From assembly GCF_013408795.1 (NCBI RefSeq), contig NZ_JACCCC010000001.1, positions 1,674,001 to 1,738,000 on the forward strand: 64,000 nucleotides of DNA, written 5' to 3'. This stretch comes from Spinactinospora alkalitolerans. Its GTDB lineage: Bacteria; Actinomycetota; Actinomycetes; Streptosporangiales; Streptosporangiaceae. The translations under genes were made by a program, and so were the position numbers. Of the stretch, positions 56,380 to 64,000 are shown one piece after another. Numbering within the stretch: the stretch's first letter is position 1; each line of letters opens with the position of its first letter. The notes under the pieces are model-generated. The model worked only from the letters and a program-made list of their open reading frames with translations. It ran no database searches and was not told where the DNA came from.

Positions 56380-56883
56380 TCACTCCTCGAAGGGCGTCAC
56401 CCGGCCGCTGTCCACGTCGTAGACGGCGCCGCTCACCGGCAGGTCCGCGGGCAGCAGCGGGTGGTGCCGGATGCGCTCCAGGTCGTGGCGCAGCGCGGCC
56501 CGCTGGTCGGGCGTGGTGTTGAACTCCAGGCTGCGGGTGTCGACCCCGTAGGTCCGGGCGATGCCGTCGTGCACTTCGTCGTCACTGGAGACCGAGGCCA
56601 TCTTGCACCGGGTGTGCGGCATGACCAGAACCCGGTCCACGCCGAGCAGGTAGGTGGCCAGGACCAGCGTACGCAGCGTGTCGTCGGTGACCCGGGCGCC
56701 GGCGTTGCGCAGGATCTTGGCGTCCCCCGGCTTGAGCCCCAGCGTGCCCAACGGTTCGATGCGGGAGTCCATGCAGGTCACCAGTGCCAGCCCGCGAGCG
56801 GCGACCGGTTCGAGCCCGGCCAGGCCGAAGTCGCGGACGTAGTCGGCGTTCGCGGCGAAGAGGTCGTCGAAGGCATTGCTCAT
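56380..56883 (-). CDS. beta-class carbonic anhydrase, 167 aa
   Basis: Interconverts CO2 and bicarbonate. The zinc site is complete: Cys37 and Asp39-Arg41 in 'VTCMDSRIE', His90 and Cys93 in 'MPHTRCKM'. 'DAKILRNAGARVTDDTLRTL' is the conserved helix between them. The protein is shorter than plant-type enzymes and matches the small actinobacterial form. The ATG at 56883 follows GGAG at about 8 bases. A cytoplasmic enzyme that supplies bicarbonate for carboxylases and pH balance. Confidence 0.93.
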   Translation of the reverse strand: MSNAFDDLFAANADYVRDFGLAGLEPVAARGLALVTCMDSRIEPLGTLGLKPGDAKILRNAGARVTDDTLRTLVLATYLLGVDRVLVMPHTRCKMASVSSDDEVHDGIARTYGVDTRSLEFNTTPDQRAALRHDLERIRHHPLLPADLPVSGAVYDVDSGRVTPFEE

Positions 56884-57046
56884 GTGGAACTCCAGGGAAT
56901 GCGGGTGCTCGCGCGGCACGGGAGCGCCGTGCGGCCGCGTCGCGGCCACACGGCGCCGGTGCCGCTGAGGATCGAACATAAGGTGACAGTTTTGTTGCCG
57001 ACTGTAGCGTGGCGGTGTGGCGGCCGGATGCGGTGGGACCGCGTCG

Positions 57047-59512
57047 TCACCGCCCGGTATCGGTCTGGCCGGTGCCGACCGCCGAGATGGGGCGGGGCAG
57101 CGCCTCGCCGGAGCCGTCCCGGCGGGGATCGGCATCGGGCAGCCGCACCGGCCCGCCGTCGGCCCGCGAGGCCCTGGCCGGGGCCCGGCCCATCCAGCCG
57201 AACAGCAGGACGTCCTCGCCCTTGAGGAAGCGGTGGCAGCGCACGCCGCCGGTGGCCCTGCCCTTGACCGGGAAGGCATCCAAGGGGGTCAGCTTGGCCG
57301 CACCGGCCTGCGTGCCGGGCAGCGCGGTGGAGCTGCCGGCGACCGTGACGACCACCGAGTCCTCCGGCGCGGTGACGGCGCCGAACCACAGTGCGCGGGC
57401 GCCCTCGGACAGCCGCACGCCGGTGACGCCCCCGGCCGGGCGGCCCTGCGGGCGGACGCCGCCGGCGGCGAAGCGCAGCAGTTGGGCCTCCGAGGTGATG
57501 AAGACGAGGTCCTCCTCGCCCGTGACGAGCTGGGTGGCGCCGACGAGCCGGTCGCCGTCCTTGAGGTTGATGACCTCGAAGTCGTCCTTGTTCTGCGGGT
57601 AGTCCGGGGCGACCCGCTTCACGATGCCCTGCCTGGTGCCCACGACCAGACCGGACTCGTCACCGGTGAGGGTCGCCAGGGAGACCGCGTGTTCGTCCTC
57701 CGCCAGCTCGACGAACTCCGTCACCGGGGATCCGGAGGCCAGCGGCGGCGCGTCCGCGCTTTCGGCGGGCAGCTCGGGCAGCTCCAGCACGGGCAGCCGG
57801 ATCAGCCGGCCCAGGTCGGTGACCACGGCGACCTCCCCGCGCACGGTGGCGGGCACCACCGAGGTGGTCGCGTCGTGCCTGGCGCGCGGCCCGTCGAACA
57901 TCCGCGGCAGGGTCGCGCCGGCGCTGCGCCCCAGCATGCCGGTGGAGCTCAGCAGCACGTGGCAGGGGTCGTCGCCGACCTCCAGCGGCACCGCGGCGCT
58001 GCGGGTGAGACCGGAGCTCTCCTTGAGCACGGTGCGCCGCGGCGTCGCGTACTCCTTGGCGACCTCGCCCAGCTCGCGGGAGACCAGCCTGCGCAGCTTG
58101 GAGTCGGACTCAAGGATCGCGGTGAGCTCGGCGATCTCGGTGTTGAGCTGGTCGCGCTCGGTCTCAAGCTCCAGCCGGTCGTACTTGGTGAGGCGGCGCA
58201 GCGGGGTGTCGAGGATGTAGCGCGCCTGGGTGTCGGAGAGCTCGAACGTGGTCATCAGCCGCCGGCGGGCCTGGCCGGAGTCCTCGGAGTCCCGGATCAG
58301 CGCGATGACCTCGTCGATGTTGAGCAGCGCGACGAGCAGGCCTGCGACCAGGTGCAGGCGCTCCTCGCGCTTGGCTCGGCGGTGCTCGCAGCGGCGGCGC
58401 ACCACGTCGAGGCGGTGCCCGACGTAGACCGAGAGCAGCTCGCGCAGGCCCAGGGTCTGCGGCTGGCCGTCGACCAGCGCGACGTTGTTGATGCCGAAGG
58501 ACTCCTCCATCGGCGTCAGCCGGTACAGCTCCTCCAGGACGGCCTCGGGGTTGAAGCCGTTCTTCAGCTCGATCACCAGCCGCAGGCCCTGGTTGCGGTC
58601 GGTGAGGTCCTTGAGGTCGGAGATGCCCTGCAGCTTCTTCGACTGCACCAGGTCCTTGATGCGGCCCAGGACCTTCTCCGGGCCGACGTTGTAGGGCAGC
58701 TCGGTGACGATCAGACCGGTGCGCCGGGGCGTGACCTTCTCGATGGAGACGGTGGCGCGGGTGCGGAACGTGCCGCGGCCCTTGGCGTAGGCGTCCCTGA
58801 CGCCGTCCAGCCCCACGATGGTGCCCCCGGTGGGCAGGTCGGGGCCGGGCACGAACTCCATGAGCTCGTCCAGTGTCGCCTCGGGGTGCGTGATGAGGTG
58901 CCGAGCGGCGGCGACGACCTCGCCGAGGTTGTGCGGCGCCATGTTGGTCGCCATGCCCACCGCGATTCCGGAGGCGCCGTTGACCAGCAGGTTCGGAAAG
59001 GCCGCCGGGAGCACCTCCGGCTCGGTCTCCTGCCCGTCGTAGTTGGGCTGGAAGCCGACGACGTCCTCCTCGATGGAGGAGACCATGAGCCGGGCCGCGG
59101 GGTTGAGCCGGGCCTCGGTGTAGCGCATCGCCGCCGGGGCGTCGTCACCGCCCAGCGAACCGAAGTTGCCGTGGCCGTCGACGAGGGGGACGCGCATGGC
59201 GAAGGACTGGCTGAGCCGCACGAGCGCGTCGTAGATCGCGCTGTCGCCGTGCGGGTGCAGCTTTCCCATGACCTCGCCGACGACGCGGGCGCACTTGACG
59301 TGCGCGCGGTCGGGGCGCAGGCCCATCTCGTTCATCTGGTAGAGGATGCGCCGCTGAACGGGTTTCATGCCGTCGCGGGCGTCCGGCAGCGCGCGCTGGT
59401 AGATGACCGAGTAGGCGTACTCCAGGAAGCTGCCGCGCATTTCCTCGGAGACGTCGATGTCGATGATCTTCTCAGCGAGTTCCTCAGAGGGTGGGGACGT
59501 AGTACGGGCCAT
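57047..59512 (-). CDS. parC: DNA topoisomerase IV subunit A (GyrA/ParC type)
   Basis: Breakage-reunion subunit, 821 aa. 'SVIYQRALPDARDGMKPVQRR' opens the WHD region and 'GKLHPHGDSAIYDALVRL' is the quinolone-resistance segment, with Ser replaced as is common. The catalytic tyrosine is Tyr131 in 'AMRYTEARL'. A long coiled-coil tower and a C-terminal beta-propeller (from about residue 500) follow. The propeller shows degenerate rather than full GyrA-box repeats, which agrees with ParC. The ATG at 59512 is the first one consistent with the family start. It pairs with parE about 2.7 kb away, on opposite strands. Confidence 0.92.
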   Translation of the reverse strand: MARTTSPPSEELAEKIIDIDVSEEMRGSFLEYAYSVIYQRALPDARDGMKPVQRRILYQMNEMGLRPDRAHVKCARVVGEVMGKLHPHGDSAIYDALVRLSQSFAMRVPLVDGHGNFGSLGGDDAPAAMRYTEARLNPAARLMVSSIEEDVVGFQPNYDGQETEPEVLPAAFPNLLVNGASGIAVGMATNMAPHNLGEVVAAARHLITHPEATLDELMEFVPGPDLPTGGTIVGLDGVRDAYAKGRGTFRTRATVSIEKVTPRRTGLIVTELPYNVGPEKVLGRIKDLVQSKKLQGISDLKDLTDRNQGLRLVIELKNGFNPEAVLEELYRLTPMEESFGINNVALVDGQPQTLGLRELLSVYVGHRLDVVRRRCEHRRAKREERLHLVAGLLVALLNIDEVIALIRDSEDSGQARRRLMTTFELSDTQARYILDTPLRRLTKYDRLELETERDQLNTEIAELTAILESDSKLRRLVSRELGEVAKEYATPRRTVLKESSGLTRSAAVPLEVGDDPCHVLLSSTGMLGRSAGATLPRMFDGPRARHDATTSVVPATVRGEVAVVTDLGRLIRLPVLELPELPAESADAPPLASGSPVTEFVELAEDEHAVSLATLTGDESGLVVGTRQGIVKRVAPDYPQNKDDFEVINLKDGDRLVGATQLVTGEEDLVFITSEAQLLRFAAGGVRPQGRPAGGVTGVRLSEGARALWFGAVTAPEDSVVVTVAGSSTALPGTQAGAAKLTPLDAFPVKGRATGGVRCHRFLKGEDVLLFGWMGRAPARASRADGGPVRLPDADPRRDGSGEALPRPISAVGTGQTDTGR

Positions 59513-60068
59513 GCCCGTAATTCTGGCCTGAGCGTGCGACCATCGCGAACCAGGGACGCGGATGGATTCGGTTCCGACCGCCCCGACCGCTCCGCCGAGG
59601 GCGGGAGAACGCCCTGCCGCGGGGCGGGAGAGGGGCGGTGCCGCAGCGGCGGAGTGAGCCGTTTCATGCGGTGCGGGGCAGGGGATCGGGCCGATGGACT
59701 CCACGCTCCGTGACCGGTCCCGGAGCCGGAAGCCGGGGAGGAGGCCGCCCGGTAAACGGGACGTCAAGTTTCAGGTCGGATATCCGGTGAGATCAAACAC
59801 TGCGATTTCGGGAATTCCGCCCCCCTGTACGGTGGTGCGTCCGACCCGGGTTCCAGGATCACCAGTGGAAACACGGAGAGTAATGAATACGGCGGACCCG
59901 GCACGGGCAGCGAATGGTACACCTGCTCCGCTCCACGTCAAGGTGAGCCGAGGGACTGCCGATAACCTTTGAGACGTCCGCATCCGCCCGCAACGCTCCA
60001 CCCAGCCCCGTTCGCCGCCCGGTGGTGAGAAAGGCGCGCCTCCGGTCCAACCGCCGATAACGACACTC
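59513..60068. other. 556-base divergent region between parC and mrpA
   Basis: No gene that I can support. A 29-codon frame at 59883-59972 (MNTADPARAANG...) has GGAGAG only 2 bases before its ATG and is probably chance. TACGGT at 59828-59833 is a possible -10 for the mrp operon with a long leader. GC drops between 59760 and 59900. Confidence 0.35.
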
Positions 60069-62558
60069 ATGCTGCTGCCCTTCATCATCGCGCTCCACGT
60101 CGCCGTGGCGGTGCTCATGCCGCCGCTGATCCGCGCCATGGGCTCTCGTGCGTTCATCGTGGCGAGCCTTCCCCTGGTCCTGTCCACCGCCTGGGCCCTC
60201 GCCCAGGCACCGGACATCGTCGCGGGGGGCTCGGCGTCCGCGTCCGTGCCGTGGGTCCCGGCCCTCGGCATCACGCTCGACTTCCGGCTCGACGCCCTCG
60301 CGCTCGCCATGGTGCTGCTCGTCTCCGGCGTCGGGGCCGTCATCTTCTGCTACAGCGCCGCCTACTTCCACTCCGACGAGCGCGCGCTCGGCCGGCTCGC
60401 GGCCACCATGGCGATCTTCGCCGGGGCGATGCTGGGCGTGGTCACCACCGACAACCTGTTCGCGCTCTACGTCTTCTGGGAACTGACCTCGATCTCCTCC
60501 TTCGTGCTGGTCGGCCACGACGACCACAAGGAGACCGCCCGGCGCGCGGCCGTCCAGGCGCTGGTCACCACCGCGGGCCCCGGCCTGCTCATGCTCATCG
60601 GGTTCATCGTGCTCGGCCGGATCGGCGGCACCTACCGGATCTCGGACCTGGTCGCCGACCCGCCGACCGACAGCACGTGGCTGCCGCTGGCCCTGGTGCT
60701 GGTGCTGGCGGGGGCGTTCGCCAAGTCGGCGCAGGCGCCGCTGCACTACTGGCTGCCGGGCGCGATGGTGGCGCCCACGCCGGTCAGCGCCTACCTGCAC
60801 GCCGCGGCGATGGTCAAGGGCGGCGTCTACCTGATCGCGCGGCTGTCGCCGGGGTTCGCCGAGGTCGAGCCCTGGCGCGCGCTCGTGCTCGCCTTCGGCC
60901 TGACCACCATGGTCATCGGCGGGTGGCGGGCGCTGCGCCAGGACGACCTGAAGCTGCTGCTGGCCTACGGAACGGTGAGCCAGCTCGGCTTCCTGGCGCT
61001 GCTCGCCGGGGCCGGCACCCACACCGCCGCCGTGGCCGCCATCGGCATGCTGCTGGCGCACGGCCTCTTCAAGTCGACGCTGTTCCTCACCGTCGGGATC
61101 ATCGACCACCAGACCGGTGCGCGCACCATCAGCCGGCTCAGCGGACTCGGCCGGCGAATGCCGCTCCTGGCCGCCGCCGCAGGGCTCGCCGCGGCGTCCA
61201 TGGCCGGACTGCCTCCGCTGCTGGGCTTCGTCGGCAAGGAGGCCGCCCTGGAGGCGTTCGTGCCCGGCCACGCCCCGGAGATGTCGCAGACCGCGGCGCT
61301 GGTCATGTTGATCGGCCTGGTGTTCGCCTCGATCCTGACCTTCGCCTACAGCGCCCGCTTCTTCTGGGGAGCCTTCGCCGACAAGGCCACCGTCTCCGAA
61401 CGCCGCTTCACGCGGCCCTCGGGCGCCTTCCTCGCCGCACCGGTGCTGCTTTCGGCCCTCGGCCTGGCGCTGGGCGTCCTGCCCTTCCTCGCCGACCCGA
61501 TCGCGAGCGGCTACGCGCTGGCCTACGATGACCACGGCAAGCCCTACCACCTCGCGCTGTGGCACGGCCTCACCCCGGCCCTCGGCCTGTCCGCGCTGAT
61601 CGTGGTCGTGGGCGCGGTGCTCTTCTGGCGGCGCAAGGCGGTGGCCAAGGTGCAGAACGCCATGCCGCGCTGGCCCGACGCCGAGGTCGGCTACCACCTG
61701 TTCCTGCACACCATCTACTCCACCGCGCTCAGCGTCACCCGGCGCACGCAGAGCGGTTCGCTGCCGATCTACCTCGGCATCATCCTGGCCGTGCTGCTGG
61801 CGCTGCCCGGTGTGCGGCTGCTCGCCGCCCTGGTCAACGGCAGCGTGGAGGTGCCGGGCCCCGACAGCGGGTTCCGGCTGTGGGACAGCCCGCTGGAGTT
61901 CCTGATCGCTCTGATCATCGTGGTCACCGCGATCGCGACGGTGCGCGAGCACCGGCGGTTCCCCGCGCTGATCCTCATCAGCGCCCTGGGCTTCGGCATC
62001 GCCGGCCTGTTCGTGCTGCACGGAGCGCCCGATCTGGCGCTGACGCTGGTGCTGGTGGAGACGCTCACGACGATCATCCTGGTGTTCGTGCTGCGGCGGC
62101 TGCCGACGATGTTCGGCACCCGCCCCGACGGCTGGCCCAAGCGGCTGACCGTCGCGATGTGCGTGGCCGCGGGAACGTTCATCGCGGTGTCGCTGTGGCT
62201 GATGACCCACGCCCGCACCGACCCCCCCATATCGCGGGGGTTCGCGCCCCTCGCCGTGGAGGCCGGCGGAACCAACCTGGTCAACATGATCCTCGCCGAC
62301 TTCCGTGCGCTGGACACCTTCGGCGAGATCGTCGTGCTGGTGACGGCCGCGGTCGCGGTCGCGTCGCTGGTGCTGCTCAACCGCAGGAGCCGGGTGGTGG
62401 AGGAGCCCGACGCCGATGTCGGCGAGGACGAGGCCGAGCTGGCGACGCGCGCGCCGCAGCAGCCGGTCACCGAGACCGCCACGCTGGGCACGCGCGGCGG
62501 CAACGCCTCGGAGGGGCGTATCGACGACTCCGCCCGACCCGACGACGAGAGGAGGTGA
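60069..62558 (+). CDS. mrpA: Mrp-type Na+/H+ antiporter subunit A
   Basis: Large subunit of the multi-protein Na+(K+)/H+ antiporter, 829 aa, with about 20 helices, related to NuoL of complex I. The NuoL-like core has 'ELTSISSFVLVGHDDH' (key glutamate and lysine area), 'KSAQAPLHYWLPGAMVAPTPVSAYLHAA' (split) and 'HGLFKSTLFLTVGIID'. The C-terminal third, after 'NAMPRWPDAEVGYHLFL', contains the MbhD-like and MrpB-like helices. The tail is acidic and cytoplasmic. The ATG at 60069 is the family start; no clear Shine-Dalgarno. First gene of the operon. Confidence 0.93.
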   Translation: MLLPFIIALHVAVAVLMPPLIRAMGSRAFIVASLPLVLSTAWALAQAPDIVAGGSASASVPWVPALGITLDFRLDALALAMVLLVSGVGAVIFCYSAAYFHSDERALGRLAATMAIFAGAMLGVVTTDNLFALYVFWELTSISSFVLVGHDDHKETARRAAVQALVTTAGPGLLMLIGFIVLGRIGGTYRISDLVADPPTDSTWLPLALVLVLAGAFAKSAQAPLHYWLPGAMVAPTPVSAYLHAAAMVKGGVYLIARLSPGFAEVEPWRALVLAFGLTTMVIGGWRALRQDDLKLLLAYGTVSQLGFLALLAGAGTHTAAVAAIGMLLAHGLFKSTLFLTVGIIDHQTGARTISRLSGLGRRMPLLAAAAGLAAASMAGLPPLLGFVGKEAALEAFVPGHAPEMSQTAALVMLIGLVFASILTFAYSARFFWGAFADKATVSERRFTRPSGAFLAAPVLLSALGLALGVLPFLADPIASGYALAYDDHGKPYHLALWHGLTPALGLSALIVVVGAVLFWRRKAVAKVQNAMPRWPDAEVGYHLFLHTIYSTALSVTRRTQSGSLPIYLGIILAVLLALPGVRLLAALVNGSVEVPGPDSGFRLWDSPLEFLIALIIVVTAIATVREHRRFPALILISALGFGIAGLFVLHGAPDLALTLVLVETLTTIILVFVLRRLPTMFGTRPDGWPKRLTVAMCVAAGTFIAVSLWLMTHARTDPPISRGFAPLAVEAGGTNLVNMILADFRALDTFGEIVVLVTAAVAVASLVLLNRRSRVVEEPDADVGEDEAELATRAPQQPVTETATLGTRGGNASEGRIDDSARPDDERR

Positions 62559-62560
62559 CC

Positions 62561-63199
62561 ATGGCTGTCGGAGTTCCCGGGGAGGACCGCCCCTATCTGG
62601 CCGGCCGGATCGCGACGGGCGACGGCGGACCGCCCGAGGACTGGGAGGCGCCGCGGGAGCGGTGGCTGAGCACGGTCACCCGGCCGGCGTTCGGCCCGCG
62701 ATCGGTGCTGCTGGAGGTCGTGGCGCGGATCCTGATCCCGGCGATCCTCACCCTGGCGGTGTTCCTGCTGGTCGCCGGGCACGGTCGGCCCGGCGGCGGG
62801 TTCGCCGGCGGGCTGGTGGCCAGCATGGCCTACGTGCTGCGCTACATCGCCGGCGGCAGGCACGAGCTCGCGGCCGGCGTGCCGATGCGGCCCAACGGGC
62901 TGCTGGCGCTGGGCATGCTGATCGCCTGCACCACGGCCACTCTCCCGCTGCTGTTCGGCAAACCCATCCTCTACGCGACGAAATGGGAGTTCACGCTGCC
63001 GGTCTTCGGACACGTCAAACTGCTCAGCGCGCTGTTCTTCGAGGCGGGGGTCTTCCTGATCGTGGTGGGCCTCGTGCTGTCGGTGGTGGCGGCCCTGGGG
63101 GCCCGCATGGAGGCCGAGGAGGAGGAGATGCGCCAAGAGCAGCTGCAACGGCACTCCCGGGAGCGGCGCACCGGGGCGGACGGGGGTGGCGGCCGGTGA
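62561..63199 (+). CDS. mrpB: Mrp antiporter subunit B (MnhB)
   Basis: 212 aa. After a hydrophilic start of about 40 residues come four helices. The MnhB signature is 'GHGRPGGGFAGGLVASMAYVLRYI' in part, near residues 70-93. The ATG at 62561 has GAGAGGAGGTGACC upstream. It is two bases after the mrpA stop and overlaps mrpC. Membrane subunit with no catalytic role known outside the complex. Confidence 0.92.
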   Translation: MAVGVPGEDRPYLAGRIATGDGGPPEDWEAPRERWLSTVTRPAFGPRSVLLEVVARILIPAILTLAVFLLVAGHGRPGGGFAGGLVASMAYVLRYIAGGRHELAAGVPMRPNGLLALGMLIACTTATLPLLFGKPILYATKWEFTLPVFGHVKLLSALFFEAGVFLIVVGLVLSVVAALGARMEAEEEEMRQEQLQRHSRERRTGADGGGGR

Positions 63200-63570
63200 C
63201 CACGCCCAGCTTCATCCTGATCATCGCTGTCGGCGTGCTGTACTCCGGCGGCTTCTACCTGCTGCTGCAGCGGGCGCTGATGCGGGTGGTCTTCGGCATC
63301 GTCATGCTCGGCCACGCCGCCAACCTCTCCCTGATCCTCACCGACGAGGCCATCACCGTGCCGCCGCTGCTGGGCGGGGCCGCGGGTGAGATGTCGGATC
63401 CCCTTCCGCAGGCCATGGCGCTGACCGCCATCGTCATCACGTTCGGCGTCACGACGTTCCTGCTCGCGCTCGCCTACCGGGTGTGGCTGGGCGACGAGAA
63501 CGACGAGGTGCCCGACGACGTGGAGGACCGGCGCATCATGCGGCTGACCGAGCCGGAGGACTCCTCGTGA
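63196..63570 (+). CDS. mrpC: Mrp antiporter subunit C (NuoK-like)
   Basis: 124 aa with three helices, homologous to NuoK. 'VLYSGGFYLLLQRALMRVVFG', 'MLGHAANLSLIL' and 'DPLPQAMALTAIVITFGVTTF' (in part) are the family marks. The GTG overlaps the mrpB stop (GTGA), and the C-terminus overlaps mrpD, so the operon is tightly coupled. Confidence 0.93.
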   Translation: MTTPSFILIIAVGVLYSGGFYLLLQRALMRVVFGIVMLGHAANLSLILTDEAITVPPLLGGAAGEMSDPLPQAMALTAIVITFGVTTFLLALAYRVWLGDENDEVPDDVEDRRIMRLTEPEDSS

Positions 63571-64000
63571 ACGTCCTCCTCGCCATCCCCTTCGTGGTGC
63601 CGCTGCTGGGCGCGGCGGTGACCCTGCTGCTGCGGCGCACCCCCCGCTCCCAGCAGATCGTCGGCACGCTGACGCTCGCGGTCGTGGTCGCCGACGCCGC
63701 TCTGCTGCTGCGCGAGACCGCCGACGGCACCGTCGTGGTGAGCCAGGCCGGCGGCTGGCCGGCGCCGCTGGGCATCACCCTGGTCGCCGATCCCATGGCC
63801 GCACTGCTGGTGCTGGTCTCCTCGGTGGTCCTGCTGATCGTGCTGCTGTACGCGATCGGCCAGGACATCGGCGGCCTGAGCCGCGCCACCCCGCAGATCT
63901 TCCACCCGATCTACCTGGTGCTGACCGCCGGCGTCTGCCTGAGCTTCATCGCCGGCGACCTGTTCAACCTGTTCGTCGGCTTCGAGGTCATGCTGACCGC
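63567..64000 (+). CDS. mrpD: Mrp antiporter subunit D (NuoN/L-like), 5' part only
   Basis: Starts at a GTG overlapping the mrpC stop (GTGA) and runs off the window after about 145 codons. The visible part reads 'MNVLLAIPFVVPLLGAAVTL' then 'VADPMAALLVLVSSVVLLIV' and 'DLFNLFVGFEVMLT', which is the conserved beginning of MrpD with its glutamate. The remaining operon (mrpE, F, G) should lie beyond the window. Confidence 0.9.
   Translation, partial: MNVLLAIPFVVPLLGAAVTLLLRRTPRSQQIVGTLTLAVVVADAALLLRETADGTVVVSQAGGWPAPLGITLVADPMAALLVLVSSVVLLIVLLYAIGQDIGGLSRATPQIFHPIYLVLTAGVCLSFIAGDLFNLFVGFEVMLT

Noticed and set aside
59883-59972. 29-codon frame with GGAGAG upstream, before mrpA
   Set aside because: The ribosome binding site is only 2 bases from the ATG and the product has no recognisable feature.

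Overview
The window is GC-rich (roughly 70% or more), has many GTG starts, strong G/C at third codon positions and long GC-rich terminator hairpins. With a class II ribonucleotide reductase, an actinobacterial-type LexA with CGAAC-N4-GTTCG operators, a HrdB-like principal sigma factor and a ParE/ParC pair close to it, this points to chromosomal DNA of a filamentous actinobacterium. The gene content resembles Nocardiopsis, Streptomonospora or Thermobifida, but that placement is inference. Almost everything looks like core chromosome. No phage, integrase, transposase or secondary-metabolite cluster is visible.

Layout. 1-4.3 kb: a truncated AI-2E-type permease, two genes of unknown function, a dispersed inverted-repeat element and an Asp/Glu-racemase-family gene. 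4.4-9.2 kb: an FAD oxidoreductase and a cyclopropane-synthase-type methyltransferase (a probable 10-methyl branched fatty acid pair), a small gene and a cytochrome P450. 9.3-13.5 kb: a sugar ABC uptake operon (binding lipoprotein, two permeases) ending in a GH3 beta-N-acetylhexosaminidase. 13.7-19 kb: two tiny zinc-ribbon proteins, an acyl-CoA ligase, a lipoprotein and leuS. 19-23.3 kb: three anchored secreted-domain proteins, two of them tandem paralogues, and a lipoprotein hydrolase. 23.4-30 kb: lexA divergent from a LysM membrane protein across two SOS boxes, then nrdR and nrdJ, the latter interrupted by an intein with a LAGLIDADG-type endonuclease. 30-36 kb: a CBS protein, a dispanin-like protein and two overlapping SPFH/Band 7 genes. 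36-43.5 kb: rnhB, a membrane-anchored double AAA+ protein, a nucleotidyltransferase, a tyrosine-type phosphatase and unknowns. 44-54 kb: a PAS-PAS-GAF-PP2C phosphatase, the principal sigma factor with two CRISPR-like repeats in front of it, yaaA with an orphan VapB-like antitoxin, and parE. 54-59.5 kb: a second copy of the dispersed element, a cysteine synthase/desulfhydrase-family enzyme, a TPR protein, a beta-carbonic anhydrase and parC. 60-64 kb: the start of an Mrp Na+/H+ antiporter operon (mrpA, B, C and a truncated D).

How the genes work together. DNA maintenance and replication form the theme of the centre: SOS control (LexA and a divergent LysM protein that is a likely division inhibitor), dNTP supply (NrdR-NrdJ), RNase HII, topoisomerase IV and the housekeeping sigma factor. 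Envelope and lipid functions flank it: branched fatty acid synthesis, acyl-CoA ligase, SPFH scaffolds and the Mrp antiporter. Nine genes carry a TANNNT -10 hexamer 6-8 bases before the start codon, which predicts leaderless transcripts.

The features I consider most worth a second look are the terminal-inverted-repeat element, the CRISPR-like repeats ahead of rpoD, the nrdJ intein, the lexA/LysM operator region, the paired SPFH genes and the tandem proline/glycine-rich membrane proteins. I did not find a clearly new multi-gene system. All calls are by eye from sequence, and no database search was possible.
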